From contig CM042548.1 of the NCBI GenBank assembly GCA_023630585.1, positions 4,511,527 through 4,575,526 on the forward strand: 64,000 nt of DNA. Direction: 5' to 3'. Below, in pieces: positions 1 through 12,100 of this stretch. The notes below the pieces were generated by a model. The model saw nothing but the letters and a program-made list of their open reading frames with translations, did no database searches and had not been told where the DNA came from. Each line of letters begins with the position of its first letter. The stretch's first letter is position 1. The stretch is from Cranoglanis bouderius (lineage: Eukaryota; Chordata; Actinopteri; Siluriformes; Cranoglanididae). A program made the position numbers and the translations under genes.

Positions 1-357
1 TGACTGGTTGGATGATTCAGCATTAAAATGACTGTTGAATGTGAAGCTGAAAACAAAAAATAAGACTAATGGCGTTATTTAAGAAGGGTAATAATATGAA
101 TCGCACTCCTCTCTGAACTTCGAAACAAAGTAGAACTAAGTGCGTCATTGCTAAATGGCTTTGCAGCTTCCCTGCCGCCCTTTAATGTGGGCTGTGTTCC
201 GGTGTCCTCTATAATTTCAATTAAATCCTGTACATGTCTAATTGCAGTGTTATTATTTCATTTATTCCTAATTACTGATGTGGTTTGAGATGTGGGGGAT
301 GTGAATGTTTGATTTTACAGCTGTCAAATATCATTAACACTTGGTGCATGTCTGTAG

Positions 358-521
358 GAACTGGTTTCAGACACAAATCAGCACGTCAAATCGGCTCTGG
401 CCTCTGTGATCATGGGTTTGTCGACCATTCTGGGCAAGGACAACACCATTGAGCACCTGCTTCCTCTCTTCCTGGCCCAGCTCAAAGATGAGGTAAGGAC
501 TTCAGATCGGAGAGCTACAGC

Positions 522-559
<38 letters not shown>

Positions 560-3500
560 TTGCCCTAGACCAGACCTCAATGAGGAGATCTGCGTCATCT
601 TTTAACCACAGATGAGCGGCCTGTATAACTGGCCACTTTGATCTCATGGGCCTGCAGGGAGCCTTGAAGTAAGGGATGAATGGATGAGTGCTGCAGTTTT
701 CTCTTGTTTCATCTTTTATTGCTCACTGCAGTGTTTACACTGTACCCGTCCTCCTCAGCCGGGCCTTTGAACATAACTCTTCCCCCACCTTTTCACACCA
801 ATTTTTTTTAACAGCTAGATAACATGCATCCTGTTCCTTCTCTTCCAGTGTCCAGAGGTGCGTCTGAACATAATCTCTAATCTGGACTGTGTGAATGAGG
901 TGATTGGGATCCGCCAGCTCTCCCAGTCTCTCCTCCCTGCTATTGTAGAACTAGCAGAAGATGCCAAGTGGAGGGTGCGTCTGGCCATCATCGAATACAT
1001 GCCACTTCTGGCTGGCCAGCTGGTGAGTCTCAGTTTCTCTGATTACGACTAACATTGATTCCCAAGTGTCTACTGCACTTTTAGCTTTATTTTATGCAGA
1101 CATTTACCATTGATGTTAACTTTAATGGTAATTTATGCTAATTGACTGGAAACAATCAAGCGCATTCACAAGAGATGGCCTGTATATGCACTCTGCCTGA
1201 CCTGATTAAGACTAGTCTCTGGCCACGCTTGATTGTAGAGAGGCAACTGAACTTTTTTGGACCTCTCTTTTTAGAAAATCATTGCAATGTCAATTGATTA
1301 TGCCAGTGATGCTGATGACTTGTGCTTTTAGGGCGTGGAGTTCTTTGACGAGAAACTGAATTCCCTGTGTATGGCGTGGCTTGTCGACCATGGTATGTAA
1401 ACCCTCAGTGACCTCTGAATACGTATCCATAAACCAGAAGAGTTTGACTTAATGAGCTCTGGCTGCTGCTTTATGGCTTTCTAAATATCCACAGGCCTCG
1501 TGAGGTCCATGTTCCTGTCATATTAGTATTCTAGCACAGTGGGCAACTTTTAAAGCCTCTCTTTTCAAACTGTTCCTGGGTGATGAAACGGCTCCAGGCT
1601 CCTGTAGAGCTTCATGCATTCGAGCAGACGTCTATCAATGCATTTTGCTTTGCAAGGCCATAGTTGATATCTCGAAAATATGTAATTGTAATGAATAACA
1701 CATTTTATTTACAAGTGGCGCAGTGCAGGTCAGGTCTGAATACAGGTACAGCAAACCGACAGAGAGAGGTGGTGGTTTGGTAGGGTAGGAGATGGCAAGT
1801 GATTATAAACATTATGAAGTGATGTTAATGATGTGGAACATGCATGAGACAAGTTAGTTCCTGTAGTCACTTGTGTTATAAATGGTATAAGCAGTAGTTC
1901 CCTTATCAGCCTCTGTCTTTTTCTTTCTCTTCACATTAATAATACCAAAAAACACAGATTGTCATGTGACCGCGAAACCAGAAAGTGCAGTACTCTCTGC
2001 CTTGAATACACTTCCGTGGCAGAAAACATACTAACCATTACAAAGCGCTGACACTAGAGGCTTTTTCCATAAATGTTAACACCATAAACACTTCCTCGCA
2101 GAAAGTTTCACTATGTTAGCTATTATTTTTTTCCTTGTTAAGTAACAAAAGTATCTGAATGAACATCTGATCAGTCAGATTCAAGAATTGTGGAAGTGTT
2201 TTGTTTGCCTTTGGATATGTAAATATTCTGAAGATGTGAATAGTATTTGATCAGTGAAATTTCAGGCCATAATGTGAGGTGTATATGTCAGTGCTTTGAG
2301 ACTTTGTCTTCATAACTGATCTTGTGTGTGTGTGTGACAGTATATGCCATCCGAGAGGCAGCCACCTGCAACCTGACGAAGCTGGTGGAGAAGTTTGGTG
2401 CAGAGTGGGCTCAGAACACTATTGTTCCTAAAGTGCTGGGAATGGCCAATGACCCCAACTACCTGCATCGTATGACCACGCTCTTCTGCATCAATGTACG
2501 TATTTGCTAACACAATCACTCACCGACTCACCTTTGGTTGCTATAGCAACTTCCCCAAGGCTTTAGCACCTTTGCGAAGCAGGAATTTGTATCTGTGCTA
2601 GCAATCTGTGTGTAGGTCTTCGTTCTCCTCTAGACTGTTGGTGACTCATTGGTTTGTGCAGTCGCCACAGTGCCCCGTGACTAACCCCTCACAGGATACG
2701 ACACGTACAGCTGGTTTACGTAAGCACTAACGTGTGTCTTATTCAGGCTCTCTCGGAGGCGTGCGGTCAGGAGATCACCACCAAGCACATGCTCCCTGTC
2801 GTCCTGAAAATGTCCAACGATCAGGTGGCTAACGTGCGCTTCAACGTGGCCAAGTCTCTGCAGAAGATCGGTCCTGTTCTGGACAGCAAGTACGTCTTCC
2901 TGTACATGAACGCATTCCTTTGTGTTCCCTTTTTGGAAACTCACTTACCTCATCATTTGTCTTTTGGCAGCTCTCTGCAGACTGAGGTAAAGCCTGTGCT
3001 GGAGAAATTAGCTGCAGACCAAGACATCGACGTCAAATATTTTGCCCAAGAGGCCATAAGTGGTAGGCTTGAAATATGGATTTAAAGGAATAATTTGGTG
3101 ATTTAAAAAAAAAATTTTTTTACTTGCCCTAAGTGTACGATCAGCCATGACATGTTTGGTGCTCAAAGTTTGCTTCTTCATTTATAAAAAGGCTCATTTG
3201 TTGCTGAAATTCTGAATATTTTTATTAATAAGTAAATGCCTTTTTCTTCATCTGTCACAGAGACTTGGTGATTGGCTTAAGACACATTGTAACTTGAGTT
3301 AGACTTGCTTTCTCTTTAAAAATACACACTTGGCAGCCATCTTGGACCAACTAGGCACTTTTTTGGTATGCGCTTAATGGCAGTGATTACACTGATATTT
3401 TACAACACATCCTCTGACATATAAAGATAGAATTGTAAAGTAAAATTATTTTGGGTGAGGCAGAGCTACATTGGCTTTAGCTCCAGCATTAAAAAAAAAA

Positions 3501-3671
3501 AAAGTTTGTCTTGGCTGATCCATTGCATTTTAGTGGTAAGTGGATAATTTTTATTCCTATAGTGTGTAATTATTTAGATTTTATTGACATTTGCATACAT
3601 GAGACTTGCTTTTTATGTATTTATATAATTATTAATTTTCTTTTCTTTATGTAGTTCTTGCCCTGGCCTAA
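358..3671 (+). CDS. ppp2r1b: PP2A 65-kDa scaffold subunit A beta, C-terminal exons (5' part lies outside window)
   Basis: Scaffold (PR65/A) of protein phosphatase 2A; its HEAT-repeat solenoid carries the catalytic C and regulatory B subunits. Seven exons join in frame: 358-492, 849-1022, 1332-1392, 2341-2495, 2747-2889, 2971-3062 and 3655-3671. All have AG acceptors and GT donors, and together they give 258 residues ending VLALA-stop. The family is about 590-600 residues, so this is roughly the last 40 percent (late HEAT repeats, the part that binds the C subunit). Stretches such as AQLKDECPEVRLNIISNLD and DPNYLHRMTTLFCIN are almost identical to mammalian PR65. EWAQNTIVPKVL, SEACGQEITTK and FAQEAISVLALA favour the beta over the alpha paralogue. 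The first exons must lie left of position 1. The gene is tail-to-tail with sik2, as in human. Confidence 0.96.
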
Positions 3672-4890
3672 TGGAGCTCCTGCTGAACTTCCCATCTCAA
3701 GCTGACCTGCATCATCATCATCATCATCCAGGATCATTCATTGGACTGTTAAAAGATAGGAGGCATGTTCTGTTTGTCTCTCTGGAATAGGAGTGCGAGA
3801 GAAGAAGCTCTGCTTTTCTCAGTATTTTGGTTCAATTGTCTGTCTCCCCCTTACTCTCTCAGCCTCGAATGATCCTGAACATCTCACTCTCTCACCCTTC
3901 ATTCTGACTACAGTTTGGAGGTGGGATGTACAAATCTCACACACACACACCCACATCAGAGCATCTTTACACAGTACCTTTATAATTAATTAGCTTGCCT
4001 TTCTTTATGTGCTAATCTCCTCTCACTGGCAGCACTTTTAGATGTTGTCCTACTAAATGAGCTGTTGTGACAAATGCTTACCGGACTGTGTACCTGGTTA
4101 TCTTTTAGGAGGATATGATGATGACAATGACCTAGAAGTCCCAGTAATAATGCTATATCCTTTCTAATTTCCTTGTGAAAGCATTCGGGCAGTAGTGATT
4201 CTGAGCTTGCATGGCTTGCTTCGAGTCTAGCCCCGTGCATGTCAGTGTCTGGACTGATAGAACTGCTGTTAGCATTTAGCATCGGTGTCTCACTTAGCTG
4301 CTAATAATTCTCAAGCCCTGGTTCCTCAAAGCAATTGGCTGAAGTGTTTCCATACTATGCCATGTGCTATTGTATTGCAGCTGTCTGTCAGAACTTTTAG
4401 AAGGGGTTATTGCTTATCCTTTAAAAAAAAAGGGACCATTATAAATATTTTCCTCTTGTAGCAGTAATCCAGAGGACAATAGTTCCCAATGTATGAATCA
4501 GAACGTTCTCTGCTATTCTGTGCCATCAACCATACTAAACATCTTCACAAAAAAAAATCTCCCCTTGTGTGTTTATATTAAACCGATCTGTGTAATACTT
4601 TGATCCTTTATTCCTAAGCTTCTGCATGACCCTCCTTGCTCAAAGGTGAACTCCGCTGCAGTAGGGAGAGCTTCATTAGCAGCAGGATAAATGTTATGGG
4701 TCAAGTCCACTTTCAAGCAACATGCTCCCTATTTAATGTGGTTGCTTTGCCAATGAAACGTTCCTCCTCAGCTTCAGAAAACGGTCTGCAGTCCCCTTTT
4801 GTTGTCGTGATTATTGTCAGAATGTGCTTTTGGTTTTATATGAACGTGAACTCGGGCTGTCCTTTAACAGCACGGAGAATCAATAAAGAA
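3672..4890 (+). other. ppp2r1b: ppp2r1b 3' UTR (extent inferred)
   Basis: Non-coding sequence after the TAA of ppp2r1b. It starts with a short (CAT)n run near 3711-3729 and contains no recognisable repeat or convincing reading frame. The end is set by an AATAAA at 4882-4887; an earlier cleavage site cannot be excluded. Confidence 0.6.
4882..4887 (+). terminator. ppp2r1b: Candidate poly(A) signal AATAAA of ppp2r1b
   Basis: Canonical AATAAA about 1.2 kb after the stop codon, followed by T/GT-rich sequence near 5019-5050 that could act as downstream element. This is the first canonical plus-strand hexamer I noticed after the stop. Confidence 0.5.
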
Positions 4891-4899
4891 TCTGACACA

Positions 4900-5800
4900 A
4901 ACCAGTTTTACCTTCAGTATGTGAGTTTTCTTCAATGTTTTATCACATTTTATCCTGAGAATTTGGAAAATATCATATGCCACATATGAGAATGGATTAT
5001 ATTATGCTGTCTACTTGTTTTTTTTTTTTGTTTTTTTTGTGTTTGTTTTTTCTTCAGTCAGTCACTATGCCGGATTTAAATTCCTCAGACTAAATTAGAA
5101 ATATGCTGTTTAATTCCTGATGAACTTTTTAGAAAAAAGGTCATGATGACATACATTAATGATTTATTTTCAGAGATCAATTGTTGCTTTTTTTTCAGCA
5201 GCAAGGTACAGCAATGAAAGCTTACGAGCTTTTGTTCTGCCAAGGTCATTGTATGTTCAGATGTGCATGAGGATGAACAGCCAGCTGCTAGTGCATCACG
5301 ACTCTCTTTTTGGAGTGTCACTCTGCTTGTCTATTTAAGGAAAACTGTTGGATCTGGCGGCTTGTTTGGCCATGCGATGCGTGCACATTTAATGATGCAT
5401 TCAAAAAGCCTTTCTTGGGAAAATTGGACGTAGTGATGGAGAAAAAATTCAGGTAACCTTTTACCGCACACAGCCAACCACAAAGTCTGCTGGCCACAAC
5501 AGTTTGAAATTGGAAATTAATTTACTGATGCAACCAGGGCTCGATTTGAGCCCCCCCCAAAAAGACAAAAAATATTTTTGTTGTGATAAAAGAGCCACAG
5601 CTTTTTTTTTTTCATCTTTGGATTAATTATTTGATTTTAATTTTATTCATGTTTTGGCTTCGAAGCATCATGCCAACAAGTTGTTAAGCATGTGTGCACC
5701 TGGTGAGGAGGAGGTTACATAGAAATACAAGACTTTCATCAGTAATGCTTGTGTAATAGTGCACTGTATTAGGCAATAATTTAAAAAAAGTATTTTTTCT
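4900..5800. other. Intergenic, no gene seen
   Basis: AT-rich sequence with poly-T/poly-A tracts (about 5019-5050, 5552-5580, 5601-5611). I see no exon, RNA gene or recognisable transposon. The open frames here are short and lack family features. Confidence 0.5.
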
Positions 5801-5804
5801 TCCT

Positions 5805-7160
5805 CCACTGCCTACATTCTGGATTTAGTTCTCGGTTAAGTGTGTAGTGAAAATGTGGGTCTTCATTTGAAGAGAGACACTGGAAGTTCATTCCACCACC
5901 TGGGTGCCAAGACAGAAGTCTTGATCTATGTCGTCTTTGTATTTTGTGGAATGGTGGGCCAAGTTGAACCATGCAAGTGCCTTGAACTGACCATGTTGCA
6001 AAGTGGGGTTTGAGAAGTATCTTCAGGTAGATGGGGGCTAGTCTGTTTTTGTCTTTTTAGGTGAGCATCAGTGTTTAAAATTTTTATGCAGGAAGCTAGT
6101 GGAGGGAACGCAGCAATTGGGTGATGTGGGAGAACTTGAAAAAGTTGAAAGGTCATGCAGCAGCATTCTGGATCAGTTGGAAGGCACATGGGAAGAATGA
6201 GTTGCAGTAGCCCAGTGTTGAGATGGCAAGGGACCGAACAAGCACCTGAGTGGCCTCTTGTAAAGAGAAACAACCAGATCCTCCTAATGATGTAAAGGAG
6301 GAAATAACATGAGCAAGTCAGATTAGCAATATGAGGAGAAAAGCATAGTTGGTTGTCCAGAACTACACCAAAGTTGCATGCATGGCCAGATGGTGTGATC
6401 CAAGAGTTCTCCAGGGAGATCACAAGATGTTGAAATTGGGATGCATCTCCAGGTATAAACAGCAGCTCAGTCTTATGGGGCTGCCATCTGTGAGTAGATG
6501 CCTGCCAAACATGCTGAAATACAAGCCGAAACATCAGTGTCTGAGGAAGGAAAAATGTTGTGTTGAGTGCTATGCCAATGACCGAGCTAACCATGTGAGG
6601 ATATTACCTCACTGAGGTAGAAGGTATAGAGGAACAGCAGAAAAGGACCAGGCACTGGGCCTTGTGAGACACAAATGGAGAATCTGTAGGAAGCAAGTGC
6701 AAATCCCCTGCAGGTAGGATGTAAACCATTACAAAGCTGGGCCTCTAATTCTTGTGAGGAAGGACAGGAGTCTTGTGATTGACCATGCAGAAGGAAGCTG
6801 AGAGGTCACGAAGGATTAGAACTGATGACAGTTTGGCTGACTTAGCAATGTGAAGCTTCTCAATAAGAGCCACAAAGGCTGTTTCTATGGGGTGCACTAC
6901 TTTGAAGCCAGATTGATTATGATCCTAGAGGTTGTTCTAGGTGAGAAAGTGAGACATCTGATTGTATCCAGCACATTCAAAAACTTTAGAAAGAAAGGAC
7001 AGAAGATGTACCTGTCACTAGATGTTTGAGGTGTATAGTATGGGCCTTTTCAGAGTGGGAATTACAACATACTCCCCTGCAGTGCAATTATGGCCCACAG
7101 GTTGTTTAAAGGAGCAGGTTCACAGCAGGTTGCCCTGTGTCATAATATTGTACAGGAGTT
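5805..7160 (-). mobile_element. Degenerate L2-like non-LTR retrotransposon (reverse transcriptase 3' half)
   Basis: Reading the minus strand in broken frames gives a recognisable L2/CR1-group reverse transcriptase. First comes ETAFVALIEKLHIAKSAKLS and SSVLILRDLSASF (about 6790-6880), then a block around 6594-5926 with THRWQPHKTELLFIPGD, ITPSGHACNFGVVLDNQL and the thumb-like ASCIKILNTDAHLK. The catalytic YADD region is destroyed. Frameshifts and stops show an old 5'-truncated copy. Boundaries are approximate and no target duplication was identified. Confidence 0.75.
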
Positions 7161-7164
7161 TGCT

Positions 7165-7880
7165 GCTATAATCAGGTTTGGGGTCAGTCAGAGCTTAAGG
7201 AGGAAAATCCAATGACGTTGTTTGTTGAGGTTTGGATTAAGATTTGATATATAAGCTGTTGTTTATGCTGGACCACTGAATACATCATTTATCATAAGAT
7301 GTATTGAATATTGGATGGATAGTTGGAGAACAAAAGACTTAACAGTGTCTTTTCATGTTTAATTCCAACAAAGTGAAAGTCAACAAAAGATTGACTACAA
7401 ATTCTACCAAGTCTTGGTGAGATCTTTGTTTTGTGAACTGGCAAAATGTAAACACATTCACTACAAACACCTATTTCAGGTGTCCGGTCTATTACTGAAA
7501 AGTTATGTATTGCTATTATACATGGGGATGGTAAATATTCTTGTACAGTAACCATAAAATGCCCTATATTCAATGTATCGCTCACTAGCTGGAATATAGA
7601 AGCCATTCTTTCAAACATTATGCTGTTTAAATATATAGGGGGCAGGAATCTAAGGTACAGTAGGAATCTATTAAGGATTTAACCTATTTATCATACTTTA
7701 TCGATCCTCTAAAATATACATAATGAACTTTAATTCTGTTTAAAAAAGAAAGAAATCCTTGAACGTTCCTCAAAAGAACACTTCATAGAAAAAAGGCCTA
7801 TGACTATAATAATGAAATACTGTCCTGATGAAATCGCTACAACTCCGACGGAATCTGAAATGGCCTCCTTTTAGACTCTT
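7165..7880. other. Intergenic; one unrecognised minus-strand ORF (7292-7618)
   Basis: AT-rich sequence between the L2 fragment and the next repeat. A 108-codon minus-strand frame at 7292-7618 is open but matches no family I recognise; it could be a retroelement scrap or chance. Confidence 0.3.
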
Positions 7881-8330
7881 TGGCCTTGTAGGTGCTTTGT
7901 TGGTATGCAGTTATTGACTCTGTTGCTATCCATAATCTATCAGTCCTCTTCTGTCCTGTGCATCAAAGGGGGTAATGCTGCTGTGTCAGCTACTTCTGTA
8001 CCAGTGAAACATGCACTACCATGTCAGTGTCACTGCTGTGCTGAGGACGATCAACCACCAGTCATTTGTGCTCTTATGGTCGTCACTTTCCATTGACAGA
8101 TAGGTTGGCTGACAAAATCTACACAGCATCAGATGGGCTACAGTCAGTAAGTGTGTAACTACTCAAAGGCGTATCTAATAGAAATTCCAATGAGTGTAGG
8201 AACAGGGTAAGTGTACTGAATAAACTTGAAAGTGCATTACATTTTTTAATGCCACATGTGGCGCACTTAAATGAAACAAGCCTACCAATATCAGTGTTTG
8301 GTTCAGTAGTCATTTGGAGTGACTAGTGGA
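7880..8330. repeat. Dispersed repeat fragment (teleost type, class uncertain)
   Basis: The phrase around 7975-8065 (chemically simple text with ATGTCAGTGTCACTGC and CAACCACCAGTCATTTG) and 8130-8200 (ACAGTCAGTAAGTGTG) looks like an interspersed repeat I recall from many fish genomes, where it often sits next to ends reading GTTATGGCTGAT. No terminal repeats or target duplication are visible, so the class cannot be fixed. Confidence 0.4.
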
Positions 8331-8339
8331 TTTAACATC

Positions 8340-9108
8340 GCTTGATATGAAAGAAGTTTCCTTCTGTCACATTTAAAAGTGCCTAAAGGCCCACTTATAC
8401 TTTCATCCGAACAGGCTTCTGATGCCATCCAAGCACTGGAAAGGCACTTCGATAGAGCGCAGCAAAAATGGCATCAGTCGAAACATGCCACCATTTTAGT
8501 TAAATGGGCAAGAATAAAATGTGAACTTGCACATATCACACCTTGCTGTTTACTACCCCCCTCCTTGATTAATGGACAACTAGGATCCTCCCACTGTTCT
8601 GAAAGACTACAAGCTCTTGCCTCTCCGAGGTTTGTTTCAGTTGGCTGTCATAAGCAGTTGTGATGAAGTTTAACGCCTTTAAGTAGAACCAAATATTAGA
8701 GCCGTAGGACTTTAACTGCTTTTCTGCTTCTCGAGATGACTTCCCGTTTTCCAAATAGCACTGGAAAATTGATCAAGTTTGAAATGTAATAAAATTAAAT
8801 AACCTTAAAATAGTCTTTTCAGGGAGAACATATTGCTTTTATACTGACACAAATCTGAACCTTTGCTAGAACATGTGTTTATATTGTGCTTTTCTAGCTA
8901 ATTTTGCAAAGAAATACCACTCTGACAGTTGACAAAACAAGTCCTTCATAGTCCATACTCTGGGATTGGGATCACAATGGGGTGTATGTGTCTCATTAAG
9001 ATTCAACACCAACATGCTATTTTGCTTGTCCATGAGAACTTGGTGCTGTTCTTCCATTTTTTTTGTCTGAGATCCAGCCCAGTGTGTCTGGCTGGAAAGG
9101 GAAGAGCT
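8340..9108 (-). other. sik2: Probable sik2 3' UTR
   Basis: Sequence directly after the sik2 stop codon, read on the minus strand. No repeat or other exon is visible. The polyadenylation site could not be placed: no clear AATAAA on the minus strand is close to the stop. Confidence 0.4.
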
Positions 9109-12100
9109 TCACTTCACCAGAACACAGCCTCCTTGTTGAGCCTCCATCGTCTCACAGTCTGAGGGCACAGAGTGCATCTCTGGATAGGGGGTGCCAGGCT
9201 CCAGGAGTGGGCTGAGGGTCTGAGCTGTACGAGAGAACGTTGGGCTGACGAGGGAGGTATCAGCGTGATCCTGCACGGGTGGGTACCGGTCCTCTGCCAG
9301 CTGAGTCTGGTGGAAGTAGGCCTGCAGATGAGACTGCTTCTGTAGATGGAGCCTCTTCTGCTGGAGTCTAAAGATGGCAATTATTTCTGGGTGAGTGTAT
9401 CTGAATTCCACAATTTACACTTTTGTGTAAGAAAGTAAGTTGTCAATTTTTAATAAGTCATTTTGCACGGGAGATTGTACATTAAGGGAAAAAGAAACCA
9501 AAATGTTCTTGCACTCCTTACCTGTATTCCTGTAGTTGCTGCTCCAGTGTACGAGGTGTAGGATCCTTACAGAACATTTGCCCACTGCCAGCACCACTGG
9601 CCAGCAGACTAGCCCTCTGGTAAAACACACACATCATCACTCCAACCTGTTCTCCAATTAATCAGTCCAACTAGAGCACTTCATTTAAACTTCAAAAAAC
9701 ATATTTTAGAATCCACAAGAGCCGTGATGACTACTAGAAATTACAATGCATGCCAATGCAAACTCTGATTATTTTATCCTGCACAGAAGGCCAGTTAGGC
9801 AGTTAAATCCTGAGTGACAATACCTGCAGCCTCTGAGCAAGACACTGGGTTTCCAGTGACTGCCGTCTAGACAGCAGATAGGGGTGCATTTTAGTTGAGA
9901 ACATTGCTGTGTCCTTTCCAGTACGACATTGATGTGCTTCTACCTGCAGACCAAGTAAAAACGATCCATTTGTTCAAAAGCAGCGAAAGGATTGTAGTTC
10001 ATTACTGAGATTTATAACTATCTACTGGTAGACAGGAATTTCTGATTCCATTTGCAGGATAACAGGATTATACTACTTGTTTTGACCTGCTGTTGAAGCT
10101 CCAGGTTTTTAGGCTGGAAGCTGGTGTCTCCATCTCCAGATCCAAGCACCACTTGGGCTTTGTTCAACTCCAGAATTCCTTTGGTCCTGGCAAGATTTTG
10201 GAGGTGTTGCCGGAACACCACCAGACCTAGAAAACAAAAAGAAAAGTCACAGCAACTAATCAACAGCTTACAGGCCTAGAAAACAAGGAGAACAAGGTCT
10301 ATAACTGCAGGTTATAGGACCTAAATGGCAGATGATTCCTGTCAGTTCGCTTGGACTGATTCATACCTTCACAATGAAATAATTAATTTATCAAGGGTTT
10401 TTTTTAGGATGTGTACTTATTCATCCTTAATTGGAGATCCAGAATGAATGTGGTGTGGGCTGAGAAATGGAGGCACAACAGGGTTCTTCATACAATCTGA
10501 CAATAGGCTGAAAATATAAATTTGGGCAGACTGACACAAATGGGATTTTAATAGCAACATCAAGTGAGAAAGTAACAAAAGACTGATGCAGAACCTGTAA
10601 AAAGCCAACATGGTTGAAAAAAAAAAATTTGGCACCTTGTGTGAGAGAAGTGTCTGATGCTCGTCGTCCTTCACGAAAGCTGACTGATGAATGATTATGA
10701 GCCTTACGCTCCTCTGAGCTCAGGGCTTGGGGGCTGGGATTAGAAGATTTCAAGCAGGGGAAGGTGGGGTCTGCTTGACTAGCAGGCATCACTGTTAACG
10801 TGCCTCCATGGGGCGGAGGGTCCTCGGCCAGGCTGAGGTCACTATGTGTGGAGCCCAACTCGTACTCTGAGTCCATACTGCCCAGAGACGGGTTCAAAGC
10901 CATGGAGAGGAGCTTCCCTATTGAAATTTTATACCATTATTTTTTATTACCATACCATTCCAGCATCAATTCATCTTATTTCTCTGACTATCCTTTCATA
11001 ATACTATCTGTCCATTGTGATGCATTTCTCTTCATGTGTTTCTGTCCAGCAGCCTTCTCATCAATTGTCAGACAGAAATAGCTATTCCTGTTGTGCTACC
11101 TTTACAACCACCCATGTGTAACTATCTTAATTATCCATCCGTAGGGGTACTTATCCATTCATCCATCTGTCCATCATTCTACCCATCAGTCCATCTGTTC
11201 ATCCATCTTTACCATTTAGCTATCCATTTACCTAGCCATCGTCCCATCCATCCAATTATCAATTTTCACCTGTCTGCTGTCTTGTCTATCAAATCATCCA
11301 TCTACTGTGCATCCAATTATTCTGCATCCAATTATTCATTAACTTGCCATCCATCCATCCATCTCATTGTCTATTTAACCAACCTTCTGTTAATTTATCT
11401 AGCCATCATTTATCTATCAACCATCCATTTATCCATCATACTCATGGAACCATCCAGCCATCTGTCCATCTTTCTACTATCTGTCCGTCCATCCATCCCT
11501 GTACCTTTAGTATGTATCTGTCCATTTACTTGTACATCCACCCATACCTGCTTTTATCTATTCACCTGTCTACTGTGCTACCTACCTATTCATCCACCTA
11601 ACCATCATCTGTCCATTCTATCTATTTATCTGTCCGCTTACCCATTTATTGCTTTGTGAAATTTGTGTACACACACCTGAGGCAGACACTGTGCTCAGTT
11701 GGCTAGTGCCATCTGACTGTGTTTGTCTATGCTGGCTTAAGTGGATGCTCTGTTCGTCCTCAGCCTCAATTCCTTCGTCTATGGATGACTCTGTGACGGT
11801 GCCTGGAAATGAGCCACTGGCATTACGTACCACGACAGGGGGCAGAGGCTCCAGCAGACAGCCATCCACCTGGGGAGAGTTCGCGCACACACACACACAC
11901 ACACACTACTGAGGAAAAAGTACAGTGATAAGGAAGAGATCAAAATCAAACACTAGAATGCAGAGAGTGTGGATTGATGGAGAAGATGCTGTTTGCTACT
12001 CATGCACAGTGTGCAAATAAGATGAACTGATGAGCTGTCAAAAATGAAGAATTATAGTTACAGTAGAATTAAATGGAGTAAAATGAAATGAAGGTATCTG

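Noticed and set aside
378..647. Antisense and sense ORFs across the first ppp2r1b exon and (TG)n repeat
   Set aside because: They are shadows of the real exon (358-492) extended through a dinucleotide repeat (poly-THTH or poly-CVCV).
5926..6594. A 222-residue minus-strand ORF as a cellular gene
   Set aside because: Its text is that of an L2-like reverse transcriptase with decayed motifs; a repeat, not a host gene.
11036..11659. 207-codon ORF rich in HPSIHLS-type text
   Set aside because: It is the translation of a decayed ATCC/ATCT satellite, which stays open because of its period; not a gene.
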